From Catellatospora methionotrophica (GTDB lineage Bacteria; Actinomycetota; Actinomycetes; Mycobacteriales; Micromonosporaceae): DNA of 64,000 bases. The position numbers were made by a program, and so were the translations under genes. Where the stretch lies: contig NZ_JAAOTJ010000003.1 of the NCBI RefSeq assembly GCF_011297335.1, positions 1 to 64,000 on the forward strand, given 5' to 3'. Position 1 is the stretch's first letter. Every line of letters begins with the position of its first letter. The notes under the pieces are model-generated. The model did not search any database. It was given only the letters and a program-made list of their open reading frames with translations, and had not been told where the DNA came from. Below, in pieces: positions 25,594 through 34,301 of the stretch.

Positions 25594-25771
25594 TTGCGCC
25601 CATCACCCGCTTTAGCCCCAACGCCGGGCTGCCACCGGTTCGACCGGTGATTCTGCCGATGCCCGTTCCGTTAACATCGATGAAACTGACTCCACTGCTC
25701 GATCGACCAGCCGCCCGTCCCCCGCAGCACCGCTGCTGGGCGCCTGGTTCCTCACCGTCAGGAGTGGAACA

Positions 25772-26644
25772 GTGCAGCAAACCATCTCGTCCCCCCGCCG
25801 CCGGCTCACCCGCCTGATCGCCACCACGTTCGTGGCCACCGCGCTGGCCGCCGGAACCGCCCTGGGCACCGGCACCCCCGCGTACGCCGACGAGATCGGA
25901 CAGGCGCCGACGTCGTCCAACATCACCGGCAACGGCAGCTTCTCCGTCTCGACGTACAACATCTCCAGCCTCGTCACCGGCTTCGGCGGCGGCGTGGCGT
26001 ACTACCCGAGCACCGCCGGGCGCTACCCGGTCGTGGCCGTGTCCCCCGGCTTCACCGCCCGCTGGTCCAGCATCAGCTGGATCGGCCCGCGCCTGGCCTC
26101 GTGGGGCTTCGTCGTCGTCGGCATCGAGACCAACAGCGTCTACGACCAGCCCGCCAGCCGCGGCAGCCAGCTGCTGGCCGCCCTCAACTGGGCCGTGAAC
26201 TCGGCCCCCAGCGCCATCACCTCCCGCGCCGACGGCAGCCGCCGCGGCGTCGCCGGCCACTCCATGGGCGGCGGCGGCACCCTGGAGGCCCTCGCGGCCG
26301 ACACCACCGGCAACGTCAAGGCCGGTGTGCCGCTCGCGCCGTGGAACTCCGACAAGACCTGGAACAACGTCAACGAGCCCGTCCAGATCATCGGCGGCGA
26401 GAGCGACACCGTCGCCGGTGTCAGCTCGCACTCCATCCCGTTCTACAACTCCCTCGGCGGCTCCAAGAGCTACGTCGAACTGAACGGCGCCAGCCACTTC
26501 TTCCCGCAGACCACCAACGCGACCACCTCGCGCGCCCTGGTCTCCTGGTTCAAGCGCTGGCTCAACCAGGACGCCCGCTTCACCCCGTTCACCTGCGGCT
26601 ACGGCGGCACGGCGGTCTCGGACTTCCGCACCAACGCCTGCTGA
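25772..26644 (+). CDS. Secreted cutinase / polyester hydrolase homologue
   Basis: The 290-residue protein has a signal peptide ('AYADE' cleavage region near residue 40) and an alpha/beta-hydrolase body closely resembling actinomycete cutinases of the Thermobifida/LCC group. The nucleophile is Ser164 in 'GHSMGGGG', with Asp212 in 'GGESDTVAG' and His242 in 'GASHFFP'. Phe94 in 'SPGFTA' replaces the usual Tyr beside the oxyanion hole, and Trp191 in 'APWNSDKTW' matches the flexible Trp. Cys275 and Cys290 fit the C-terminal disulfide. Likely substrates are cutin and other esters; activity on synthetic polyesters is possible for the family but untested here. GTG start with AGGAG seven bases upstream. 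Confidence 0.87.
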   Translation: MQQTISSPRRRLTRLIATTFVATALAAGTALGTGTPAYADEIGQAPTSSNITGNGSFSVSTYNISSLVTGFGGGVAYYPSTAGRYPVVAVSPGFTARWSSISWIGPRLASWGFVVVGIETNSVYDQPASRGSQLLAALNWAVNSAPSAITSRADGSRRGVAGHSMGGGGTLEALAADTTGNVKAGVPLAPWNSDKTWNNVNEPVQIIGGESDTVAGVSSHSIPFYNSLGGSKSYVELNGASHFFPQTTNATTSRALVSWFKRWLNQDARFTPFTCGYGGTAVSDFRTNAC

Positions 26645-26713
26645 AACACCTCCACGGACGCGCGGCGGGGCTGATCCCCCGCCGCGCCTCCGCGCGTCCG
26701 CGCCCCGTATATC

Positions 26714-27598
26714 GTGGATCGAATGCGGGTGACGACGTGGAACGTGAACTCCGTCAAGCAGCGGCTGCCCCGGCTGCTGCCCTGGCTCGACCAGCGGCGA
26801 CCCGACGTGGTCTGCCTGCAGGAGACCAAACTCGCCGACGCCGCCTTCACCGAACTGCTGGCCGGGGAACTGGCCGACCGCGGCTACGAATACGCCGCAC
26901 ACGGCGAGTCCCGCTGGAACGGGGTCGCGATCCTGTCCCGCGTCGGGCTCGACGACGTCGTGACCGGCCTGCCCGGCGGACCCGGCTTCCCCCACCCCGA
27001 AGCACGGGCGGTATCGGCGACCTGCGGCGGCATCCGCGTCCACTCGGTGTACGTGCCCAACGGCCGCACCCCCGACTCCGACCACTACCAGTACAAACTC
27101 ACCTGGCTCGCCGCGCTGCGCGACACCGTCACCGCCGGATCCGACGCCGTGATCGTCGCCGGTGACATCAACATCGCACCAGCCGACGCCGACGTGTTCG
27201 ACCCCGCCGCGTTCGCCGGTCACACCCACGTCACCGCCCCCGAACGGGCCGCACTGGCCGACCTGCAGGCCGCCGGGCTGCACGACGTCGTCCGCGAGCA
27301 CTGGCCCGACAAACGCGTCTTCTCCTACTGGGACTACCGCGCGGGCATGTTCCACCAGGACCTCGGCATGCGCATCGACCTGGTGCTGGCCGGTGCGCCG
27401 GTCGCCGCGCGGGTCAAGGCCGCCTGGGTCGACCGGCACGCCCGCAAGGGCACCGGCCCCAGCGACCACGCCCCGGTCATCGTCGACCTCGACGAGGCCC
27501 CCGACGGCGACATCGGCCCCGTCGTACCACCCCCGTCCGCCCCGGCGACCCGCCGCACCAAGGCCCGGCTGCCCCAGGCCGCACCGGACGACAAGTGA
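26714..27598 (+). CDS. xthA: Exodeoxyribonuclease III
   Basis: The 294-residue protein is a single endonuclease/exonuclease/phosphatase domain. Key residues appear in 'TTWNVNSV' (Asn near 10), 'CLQETK' (metal Glu37), 'VAGDINIAP' (Asp and Asn near 157) and 'GPSDHAP' (Asp-His pair near 258). It cuts DNA 5' of abasic sites and degrades 3' ends in base-excision repair. The annotated start is GTG; an ATG three codons in is also good. The stop overlaps the DUF72 gene by four bases. Confidence 0.92.
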   Translation: MDRMRVTTWNVNSVKQRLPRLLPWLDQRRPDVVCLQETKLADAAFTELLAGELADRGYEYAAHGESRWNGVAILSRVGLDDVVTGLPGGPGFPHPEARAVSATCGGIRVHSVYVPNGRTPDSDHYQYKLTWLAALRDTVTAGSDAVIVAGDINIAPADADVFDPAAFAGHTHVTAPERAALADLQAAGLHDVVREHWPDKRVFSYWDYRAGMFHQDLGMRIDLVLAGAPVAARVKAAWVDRHARKGTGPSDHAPVIVDLDEAPDGDIGPVVPPPSAPATRRTKARLPQAAPDDK

Positions 27599-28455
27599 AC
27601 GCCCCGCGCCTGCACGTGGGCTGCGCGATGTGGAGCCTCAAATCCTGGCAGGGCCGCTACCTGCCGCATCCGGCCACCGCCGAACAGCGCCTGCGGGCGT
27701 ACGCCGGATGGTGCGACGCGGTCGAGGGCAACACCACCTTCTACGCGACCCCCGCCCGGACCACCGTCGAGTCCTGGGCGCGGCAGACCGACCCCGACTT
27801 CCGGTTCGTGGTCAAACTGCCCAAGCTGATCACCCACGAGCGCCGCCTCGTCGGCGCAGACGCCGAACTGCGCGCCTTCCTGCACGCCATCGAACCCCTG
27901 GGCCCCCGGACCCACGCGGTATGGCTGCAGCTACCCGGCTCGTTCACCCCCGCCGACGTGCCGACCCTGGCCGCGTTCCTGCACCGCCTGCCCGCCGAGC
28001 ACCGCTACGCCGTCGAGGTCCGCCACCGCGCGTTCTTCGACGACGACCGCGCCGCCCGCCAGCTCGAAGACCTGCTCGCCGCAGCCGACGCCGAATGGGT
28101 GCCGTTCGACACGGTCGCGTTCTTCCGGTCCCCGCCGACCAGCGACGCCGAACGCGAAGCCTGGGCCAAGAAGCCACGCATGCCGCACCGCTCCCGCGCA
28201 CTGACCGACCGTCCCATCGTGCGCTACCTGGGCCGCGACGACACCGCCGCCACCGTCGAAGGCTGGCAGCCCTGGGTCGCCACGGTCACCGGCTGGCTGC
28301 GCGAGGGCCGCTCGCCGACCTTCTTCCTCCACACCCCCGACAACGCCGACGCCCCCGACCTCGCCCGCCGCTTCCACGACGAGGTCCGCGCCCACGTCCC
28401 CGACCTGCCACCGCTCCCCCAGCCCCTGTCGACCGAACCCCTGACCCTGTTCTGA
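27595..28455 (+). CDS. DUF72 domain protein
   Basis: The 286-residue protein has the DUF72 TIM-barrel pattern: 'VGCAMWSLKSWQG' at the N-terminus, 'VEGNTTFYATP', 'FVVKLPKLITH' and 'YAVEVRHRAFF'. The biochemical role of the family is not settled, though its frequent association with DNA-repair genes is matched here by coupling to exonuclease III (GTGA overlap). No catalytic claim is made. Confidence 0.85.
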   Translation: MNAPRLHVGCAMWSLKSWQGRYLPHPATAEQRLRAYAGWCDAVEGNTTFYATPARTTVESWARQTDPDFRFVVKLPKLITHERRLVGADAELRAFLHAIEPLGPRTHAVWLQLPGSFTPADVPTLAAFLHRLPAEHRYAVEVRHRAFFDDDRAARQLEDLLAAADAEWVPFDTVAFFRSPPTSDAEREAWAKKPRMPHRSRALTDRPIVRYLGRDDTAATVEGWQPWVATVTGWLREGRSPTFFLHTPDNADAPDLARRFHDEVRAHVPDLPPLPQPLSTEPLTLF

Positions 28456-28505
28456 CCCCGCGCAGCGCCGGTCATCCTCCGACACGGCAGACCGCCGCAA
28501 CGCGA

Positions 28506-28574
28506 CGAAGATCGCCGTTTCTGGTCAGAACCTAGGCTCAGACCTCGGCTTCTGGCCCGAACCAGCGATCTTCG
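28506..28574. repeat. Dispersed palindromic intergenic element, copy A
   Basis: Ten-base perfect arms CGAAGATCGC / GCGATCTTCG enclose a degenerate inner inverted repeat containing TTCTGGTCAGAA and TTCTGGCCCGAA. The same plan, with a GATC near the outer end and a GTCAGAA-like inner arm, recurs at 45724 and 50230. Confidence 0.7.
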
Positions 28575-28602
28575 CAACGGGCGTCCCCGGTAAGGTTCGC
28601 GG

Positions 28603-29037
28603 ATGCGCCGTCTCATCAGCCAGAGCAGGGTCGTCTCCGCGTCGGCGGAGGAGATCTTCGAGCTACTCACCGACCCCGCCCAGCACCCGCTCATCGACGG
28701 GTCCGGGTCGGTGCTGGCCGCTCGGGGCACGCCGCGCCGGCTGGCCCTGGGCATGAAGTTCGGCATGGACATGCGCATGGGAGCGGGCTACCGCATCCTC
28801 AACACCGTCGTCGAGTTCGAACAGGGCCGCCTGATCGCGTGGCGGCACTTCAACGGCCACCGCTGGCGCTGGCGGCTGGATCCGCACGCCGACGGAACCA
28901 CCCTGGTCACCGAGGAGTTCGACTGGTCGACCGCGCGCGTGCCGCTGCTGATCAGCCTCAGCTGGTTCCCGCGCCGCAACCGCCGCGCGATCACCCGCTC
29001 CCTCGACCGCCTCGCCGCCCGCTTCGCGCCGCGTTGA
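28603..29037 (+). CDS. SRPBCC-family protein (polyketide cyclase/dehydrase-like)
   Basis: The 144-residue protein has the START-like pattern: an N-terminal strand and helix ('VSASAEEIFELLTDP'), a central 'EFEQGRLIAWRHF' and a C-terminal long helix. Members bind hydrophobic ligands or act as small cyclases; the substrate cannot be read from sequence. It stands alone, downstream of the palindromic element. Confidence 0.75.
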   Translation: MRRLISQSRVVSASAEEIFELLTDPAQHPLIDGSGSVLAARGTPRRLALGMKFGMDMRMGAGYRILNTVVEFEQGRLIAWRHFNGHRWRWRLDPHADGTTLVTEEFDWSTARVPLLISLSWFPRRNRRAITRSLDRLAARFAPR

Positions 29038-29182
29038 CCGCACTTCACGGCCTGACCGGGTCTCAGGTCGACCCCGGTGCCCCACCCGCGACCGAGTTCG
29101 AGCATGTCAGAGGCCTGCGGTCTACTGGTTCCACCGGCTCGACCCACGCCGCCGGACCGTACGAAGGGCGACCGCAACCGTC

Positions 29183-30268
29183 ATGGCCGATCTGAAGGAC
29201 CACGTCAACGATGCGAGCATCACCCGGCTCGCCACGGCCGTCGCCCGCGTGCACCCCGCCTTCCCGAGCGCGGACTTCGTGACCGCCGCGCGCCGGGGGC
29301 TGGAGCCGCTCGCGCTCAAACAGCGCGTATCGGCGGTGTCGGCGCAGCTCGCCACGTTCCTGCCGCAGTCGTTCCCGCACGCCGCGCAGGTGCTGCGCGA
29401 GGCCGTCGCCGCGACGCCGCTGGACATGTGGAGCGGCTGGCCCGCCACCGACTACATCGCCGTGCACGGCCTGGAGCATCCCGACGACGCCCTGGCCGCG
29501 CTCGCCGCGCTGACCCCGCACGCCACGGCCGAGTTCGCGATCAGGCCCTACCTCGCCAGGCACCCCGAACGCACCCTCGCCCAGCTCCACCAGTGGGCCG
29601 CCGACCCCGACCAGCACCTGCGTCGCCTGGCCTCGGAAGGCTCCCGGCCCCGGCTGCCGTGGGCGTCGCGCGTGCCTACGCTGGCCGACCCGCAGGTCAC
29701 CCTCCCGCTGCTGGACCGCCTGCACGACGACCCCGAGCCGTACGTACGTCGCTCGGTCGCCAACCACCTCAACGACATCACCAAGGACCACCCGGACGTC
29801 GCCCTGGCCACGGCCCGCCGCTGGTCCGCGAGCGGCGGCGAAGGCACCGCCTGGGTGGTCCGGCACGCGCTGCGTTCACTGATCAAGCAGGGCCACCCGG
29901 AGGCGCTGGGGCTGCTCGGCTTCGACCACGGGGTCGACGTGACCGTGACCGACCTCAGTGTCACGCCGGACACGCTGGCGATCGGCGGGCAGGTCACCAT
30001 CGCGTTCACGCTCACCGCGGACAGCGACGTGCGGGCCGCCGTCGACTACGTCGTGCATTACGCCGGTGCGCGGGGGGCCCGCGCGCCCAAGGTGTTCAAG
30101 CTGACCACCGCGACCCTGGAACCGGGACTGCCCCGCCAGGTCACCCGCCGCCACACGTTCCAGCATGTCAGCATCCGTCAGCTGTATCCGGGACCGCACC
30201 GCGTCGACATCCAGGTCAACGGCCGGGTGCTGGCGGGCGCGGACATCGTGCTACGCGACGGCCACTGA
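29183..30268 (+). CDS. DNA alkylation repair protein, AlkC-like HEAT-repeat family
   Basis: The 361-residue protein is built of HEAT-like helical pairs. Landmarks are 'RRLASEGSRPRLPWA' (about 152-166), 'YVRRSVANHLNDITKDHP' and 'RHALRSLIKQGHPEAL', typical of the AlkC-type DNA glycosylases that remove 3-methyladenine. A C-terminal beta domain (about 255-360) follows, with an Ig-like look ('TIAFTLTADSDV'), as in long AlkC members. The first ATG of the frame is used. Confidence 0.8.
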   Translation: MADLKDHVNDASITRLATAVARVHPAFPSADFVTAARRGLEPLALKQRVSAVSAQLATFLPQSFPHAAQVLREAVAATPLDMWSGWPATDYIAVHGLEHPDDALAALAALTPHATAEFAIRPYLARHPERTLAQLHQWAADPDQHLRRLASEGSRPRLPWASRVPTLADPQVTLPLLDRLHDDPEPYVRRSVANHLNDITKDHPDVALATARRWSASGGEGTAWVVRHALRSLIKQGHPEALGLLGFDHGVDVTVTDLSVTPDTLAIGGQVTIAFTLTADSDVRAAVDYVVHYAGARGARAPKVFKLTTATLEPGLPRQVTRRHTFQHVSIRQLYPGPHRVDIQVNGRVLAGADIVLRDGH

Positions 30269-30322
30269 CCCGGTGTTCACGCGGCCGGACGCCCACCGCC
30301 GCCACTGTACGATGGCCTGCGA

Positions 30323-31030
30323 GTGAAGGGCCTGATGTCGTTGGTCACCCGAGGTAGGCGCACCGCGTCGCGCCCGGCGTTGAGCCGGGACCGCGTGCTG
30401 CGGGCGGCGGTCGAGATCGCCGACGAGGCCGGTATCGCCGCCGTGACGATGCGCCGCCTGGCCGAGAACCTCGGGGCCGAAGCGATGTCGCTCTACCACC
30501 ACGTGGCCAACAAGGATCAGGTCCTCGACGGCGTCGTCGACGTCATCGCGGCCGAGATCAACGAGGCCGTCGGCCGGATCACGCTGCCGACCCACGGCGC
30601 GGCGTGGAAAGCCGCGGCACGGGAGCGCATCCTCACCGCCCGGCAGGTGCTGCTGCGGCACAAGTGGGCTCCGGCACTGTTCGAGTCGCGGTCGACGACC
30701 AGCCCTGCGGTGCTGCTGTACTTCGACGGGCTGGTCGGCATCATGCGCGACGGCGGATTCTCCAACGACCTGGCCCATCATGCGATGCACGCGCTGGGCA
30801 GCCGGGCGATGGGATTCAGCCAGGAACTGTTCAGCCCCGGCGACCGACCGGCCACCGGCGAGCCCGATCCGGTGATGGCGGCGATGGCGGCCCGGCTACC
30901 TCATCTGGTCGGCATGCTGGCCGAGGTCATGCACGACGATCCCGACTCGACGGTGGGCTGGTGCGACGACCAGTCGGAGTTCGAGTTCGGGCTGGATCTG
31001 CTGCTCGAAGGCCTCGACCGCCGGCGTTGA
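30323..31030 (+). CDS. TetR-family regulator
   Basis: The 235-residue protein has a TetR HTH (about 24-70, 'AAVTMRRLAENLGAEAMSLYHHV') and the TetR_C-type helical ligand domain ('HALGSRAMGFSQELF'). GTG start; an ATG four codons in is possible. It might bind the CTTACAACGTAAG repeats 780 bases downstream, but that is positional guesswork. Confidence 0.88.
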   Translation: MKGLMSLVTRGRRTASRPALSRDRVLRAAVEIADEAGIAAVTMRRLAENLGAEAMSLYHHVANKDQVLDGVVDVIAAEINEAVGRITLPTHGAAWKAAARERILTARQVLLRHKWAPALFESRSTTSPAVLLYFDGLVGIMRDGGFSNDLAHHAMHALGSRAMGFSQELFSPGDRPATGEPDPVMAAMAARLPHLVGMLAEVMHDDPDSTVGWCDDQSEFEFGLDLLLEGLDRRR

Positions 31031-31074
31031 CCGCAATCGGTGTCCACCGGGTCGGCCGCCACTGCGCGGCGGTC

Positions 31075-31098
31075 GATTCTGCCGGTTGATTCTGCCGG
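31075..31098. repeat. Short direct repeat GATTCTGCCGG
   Basis: Two identical 11-base units separated by two bases, just after the TetR gene. The gap 31031-31317 otherwise shows nothing I can name. Confidence 0.4.
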
Positions 31099-31317
31099 GA
31101 ACTGCCGGGCAGGCCTCCCGGCCCGGACCGGCCAGACGCAGGTGGCGCGGCTGTTTCGTGTCTTATTTGGAGCGCTGAAGGAGACGGCTCCGATTCCGCT
31201 TGCCCTCCACCACGGCTGCATACCGTCGAGTCACTGGCGGTGCGGGTGATGCCGCGACGCCAGGTCGGCAGGAACGCCGGGCCGGTTCGGCCCGGCTGTC
31301 ATCCAGGGAGGATGCAG

Positions 31318-31611
31318 ATGAAGCTTCGTTCGAGGAAACTGGCAGCGGTGGCGGGTGGGCTCGGCCTGGCCTTCGCGGGTGTGGTGCTGCCCGCGAGCGC
31401 CGCACACGCGGCCTGGGCGCCCAGCTGCGTGGAGGTCTTCGGACCGCCGGCGACCCAGTCGGCGCTGGTGCAGAACGACTGCTCGACGACCCAGAAGGTG
31501 CGGGTCATCGTCGCCTGGGGCCCGGACAGCAGCTGCGTGACGCTGCAGGCGGGCTACGAGTTCACCTACCGGTGGTCGATCGGGTCGTACGACGGCGTGG
31601 CCCTCTGCTGA
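31318..31611 (+). CDS. Small secreted tendamistat-like protein
   Basis: About 97 residues from the ATG at 31318, with GGGAGG upstream. A signal peptide ('PASAAHAA' cleavage near 33) leaves a mature domain of about 65 residues with four cysteines. The spacing and flanking pattern ('PSCV', 'NDCSTTQKVRVIVAW', 'SSCVTL', 'GVALC' at the end) resemble the alpha-amylase inhibitor tendamistat, which has two disulfides in a beta barrel. The Trp-Arg-Tyr triplet that tendamistat uses to block amylase is absent; the loop reads 'FGPPATQSALVQNDC'. It may be an inhibitor of another enzyme or have a different role. Confidence 0.6.
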   Translation: MKLRSRKLAAVAGGLGLAFAGVVLPASAAHAAWAPSCVEVFGPPATQSALVQNDCSTTQKVRVIVAWGPDSSCVTLQAGYEFTYRWSIGSYDGVALC

Positions 31612-31673
31612 CGGGTCCGCCAGCCGTCAGGTGAGTCTTCCGAGCTGATCGCCGGGACACCGCTCTGACCTGA

Positions 31674-31710
31674 AGACGCCCCGGCCCTCCTTTGACGGGC
31701 CGGGGCGTCT
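31674..31710. terminator. Hairpin terminator after the small secreted protein
   Basis: A 14-base-pair perfect stem with a nine-base loop, 63 bases downstream of the stop. Confidence 0.8.
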
Positions 31711-31810
31711 CGCGTGAGTGGAAGGAACAAGCCGGACATCGCCGTTCGGGTGGACGCGCGTGGCCTGCCACACGAGGCCCGCCATTGACCGTCTTGCATC
31801 AGCCCGCTAC

Positions 31811-31837
31811 CTTACAACGTAAGACTTACAACGTAAG
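31811..31837. promoter_or_regulatory. Two tandem CTTACAACGTAAG operators
   Basis: Two identical 13-base palindromes (CTTAC-AAC-GTAAG) spaced by one base, 14 bases before the oxidoreductase start. This is the arrangement of a TetR-type or similar dimeric repressor acting cooperatively and blocking the promoter. Confidence 0.7.
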
Positions 31838-31851
31838 GACAGGAGAGACCG

Positions 31852-32841
31852 ATGAGGGCATACCTGCTCCACTCCTACGGATCGCCCGCGAACCTGCGGC
31901 TCAGCGACGTCGAGCAGCCCACGCCGGGGGCCGGTGAGGTCCTCGTCCGGGTCCGCGCGACCTCGATCAACCCCTACGACTGGCACCACATGCGTGGCGA
32001 GCCGATCGCCGCGCGGTTCATGGGCGGCGGGTTCGGCAAGCGCCGACCGAACGTGGCGATCCAGGGCTGCGACCTCGCGGGTGAGGTGGCCGCGGTCGGC
32101 TCCGGGGTCACCCGGTTCCAGACCGGCGACGCCGTATACGCACTGGTGAAACACGGCAGCTTCGGGCAGTACGCGATCGTCCGCGAGGACCACCTCGCAC
32201 CCAAGCCGCAGAGCCTGTCCTTCGAGCAGGCCGCGACGGTGCCGATGGCCGCGCTGACCGCGCTCGTCGCGATCCGCGACGACGCCAAGGTCCGAGCAGG
32301 GCAGAAGGTCCTCGTCAACGGGGCCTCCGGCGGGGTCGGCACGTTCGCCGTGCAACTGGCCCGAGCCGCGGGCGCGCAGGTCGCCGCGGTGTGCAGCACC
32401 CGCAACGTGGAACTGGTCCGGTCGCTCGGCGCGACCGAGGCCATCGACTACACGACGCAGGACTTCACCCGTGTCGCCCGCGGCTTCGACGCCCTGCTCG
32501 ACATCGCCGGAAGCCCGTCGGTGCGGGCCGCGCGGCGCACGCTGAACCCGACCGGCACGTACGTCGTCGTCGGCGGCGACGCCGGACGGTGGGTCCGCCC
32601 GGTCGACCACATGATCGCCGCCACCGCGATGGGCCGCTTCGCCTCCCAGTCCGTGGTCATCACCGCCACCCCGATCAGCCCCGCGAACGCCGCCGGGCTG
32701 GCGGAGCTGACCGCGCTGTTCGACAGCGGAGCGGTCACGCCGGTCATCGACCGCCGTTACCCGTTCACCGAGCTGCCCGAGGCGATGCGCTACGTCGAGG
32801 CCGGACGCGCCCGCGGCAAGGTGGTGGTCACTGTCGATTGA
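31852..32841 (+). CDS. NAD(P)-dependent zinc-independent oxidoreductase (MDR, quinone reductase-like)
   Basis: The 329-residue protein has an N-terminal GroES-like fold ('VRATSINPYDWH', 'GCDLAGEVAAVGSGV') and a Rossmann domain with 'VNGASGGVGTFAVQLA' (nucleotide-binding AxxGGVG near 150-165). The Cys/His zinc ligands of alcohol dehydrogenases are missing, so it belongs with quinone reductases. AGGAG precedes the ATG. Two tandem palindromic operators upstream suggest tight repression, as for oxidoreductases induced by quinones or electrophiles (inference). Confidence 0.87.
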   Translation: MRAYLLHSYGSPANLRLSDVEQPTPGAGEVLVRVRATSINPYDWHHMRGEPIAARFMGGGFGKRRPNVAIQGCDLAGEVAAVGSGVTRFQTGDAVYALVKHGSFGQYAIVREDHLAPKPQSLSFEQAATVPMAALTALVAIRDDAKVRAGQKVLVNGASGGVGTFAVQLARAAGAQVAAVCSTRNVELVRSLGATEAIDYTTQDFTRVARGFDALLDIAGSPSVRAARRTLNPTGTYVVVGGDAGRWVRPVDHMIAATAMGRFASQSVVITATPISPANAAGLAELTALFDSGAVTPVIDRRYPFTELPEAMRYVEAGRARGKVVVTVD

Positions 32842-32978
32842 AACGCGGGGCACGCCGTCCGCAACGCAGAAGCGCCGCCGGCGGCAGCGCCGCAGCCGAG
32901 CCGGGTATGCCTAGCCCTACCCCGGTTCGGCCCCTTGGGCGGCTGGGCCGGGCCGACCTCGCTGGCTAGCGTGAGCAC

Positions 32979-34301
32979 ATGCCCGCTGAGCAGCCACATT
33001 TCCTCCTCGCCGCCATCACCTCACGCCGCTACCTGATCTCGGAGTGGCCCTGGCGTGCCCTGTTCTCCGTCCTGACCGCCCTGCCGGTGGTCGGCATCGC
33101 CGCGCTGCTGCTGACGCCGGTCACGGTGGTCGGGACGGCCGCGATCGTCAAGCTCACCGGCGCGGGACTGCACGGCCCGACGCTGCTGTCGCTCGCCGGG
33201 CTCGCCACGTTCACGCTGGCGGCGTTCGGCACCCTGCTGGCAGCCCCGTTCGCGGCGGTCGAGCGCCGCCGGCTGGGCATCGTCGACCCGCGCCCGCTGG
33301 AACCGGTGCCGCGCGCCGACTCCGTCGCGTCCTGGATCGGTGCCCGCTACGCCGATGCCGCGTCGTGGCGCGAACTGCTGTTCCTGGTGCTGCTGGGCAC
33401 GGTCGCACCGGTCGTCTACGGCACACTGGCCTTCGCGACGTTCATCACCGGCACGCTGATCATCAGCCCGCTGCTGGTCCCCCGTGAACTCGACGGCGGA
33501 CCCGTCACCATCACCATGGGGCCCTGGCAGGCCGACACCCCCGCGCAGGCCATCCCGTTCGCGCTGCTCGGCCTGGCCCTGCTGCCCGTGCTGGCGTATC
33601 TGACGGGGCTGCTGGCGGCCGGGCACGCCGCGACCGCCCGCGCCCTGCTGGGCGGGACCGGGCAGGCCGAGCTGCGGGAGGTGGCCCGCTCGCGGACGCG
33701 GCTGGTCGACGCGTTCGACGCCGAGCGCCGCCGTATCGAACGCGACCTGCACGACGGCGCGCAGCACCGGCTGACCAGCCTGACCCTGCAGCTCGGCGTC
33801 GCCCGGCTGGACCTGGCCGACGACACCCCCGCCGCGGCGGCGCTGGACCGGGCGACGACCGAGGCCAAGGATCTGATGGTGCTGCTGCGCGACCTCGTGC
33901 ACGGCATCAGCCCGCAGACGCTGGCCGATCTCGGCCTGCCCGCCGCGCTGCGCGATCTCGCCGAACGCAGCCCCCTCGACGTCACCGTCACCGTCGCGCC
34001 GCAGGTCGCCGACCGCTACCCGGCCCGGGTCGAGAACACCGCGTACTTCGTGGCCTCCGAGGCGCTGGGCAACGTCGCCAAGCATGCGCGCACCGGGGCT
34101 GCGGCGATCCGGCTCGCCCGCCACGGCGACCTGCTGGTCGTCGAGGTCCGCGACGAGGGCGCGGGCGGGGCCGATCCGATGCGCGGCACGGGCCTGACCG
34201 GCCTGGCCGACCGGGTCGCGGCGGTCGGCGGGCGGTTGCTGCTGTCCAGCCCGGCCGGGGGCCCTACGCTCGTGCGTGTGGAGCTGCCGTGCCTGAGCTG
34301 A
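32979..34301 (+). CDS. Sensor histidine kinase with integral membrane sensor domain
   Basis: The 440-residue protein has about four transmembrane segments in residues 30-220, with a 'Sensor'-type domain between. HisKA_3 carries the phosphorylated His in 'RDLHDGAQHRL' (near 257), and the HATPase domain contains 'EALGNVAKHA' and 'GTGLTGLADRV'. It overlaps the response regulator gene by 13 bases. An imperfect inverted repeat (CCGAGCCGGGTA ... TACCCCGGTTCGG, about 32897-32930) precedes it and may be an autoregulatory site. Confidence 0.88.
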   Translation: MPAEQPHFLLAAITSRRYLISEWPWRALFSVLTALPVVGIAALLLTPVTVVGTAAIVKLTGAGLHGPTLLSLAGLATFTLAAFGTLLAAPFAAVERRRLGIVDPRPLEPVPRADSVASWIGARYADAASWRELLFLVLLGTVAPVVYGTLAFATFITGTLIISPLLVPRELDGGPVTITMGPWQADTPAQAIPFALLGLALLPVLAYLTGLLAAGHAATARALLGGTGQAELREVARSRTRLVDAFDAERRRIERDLHDGAQHRLTSLTLQLGVARLDLADDTPAAAALDRATTEAKDLMVLLRDLVHGISPQTLADLGLPAALRDLAERSPLDVTVTVAPQVADRYPARVENTAYFVASEALGNVAKHARTGAAAIRLARHGDLLVVEVRDEGAGGADPMRGTGLTGLADRVAAVGGRLLLSSPAGGPTLVRVELPCLS

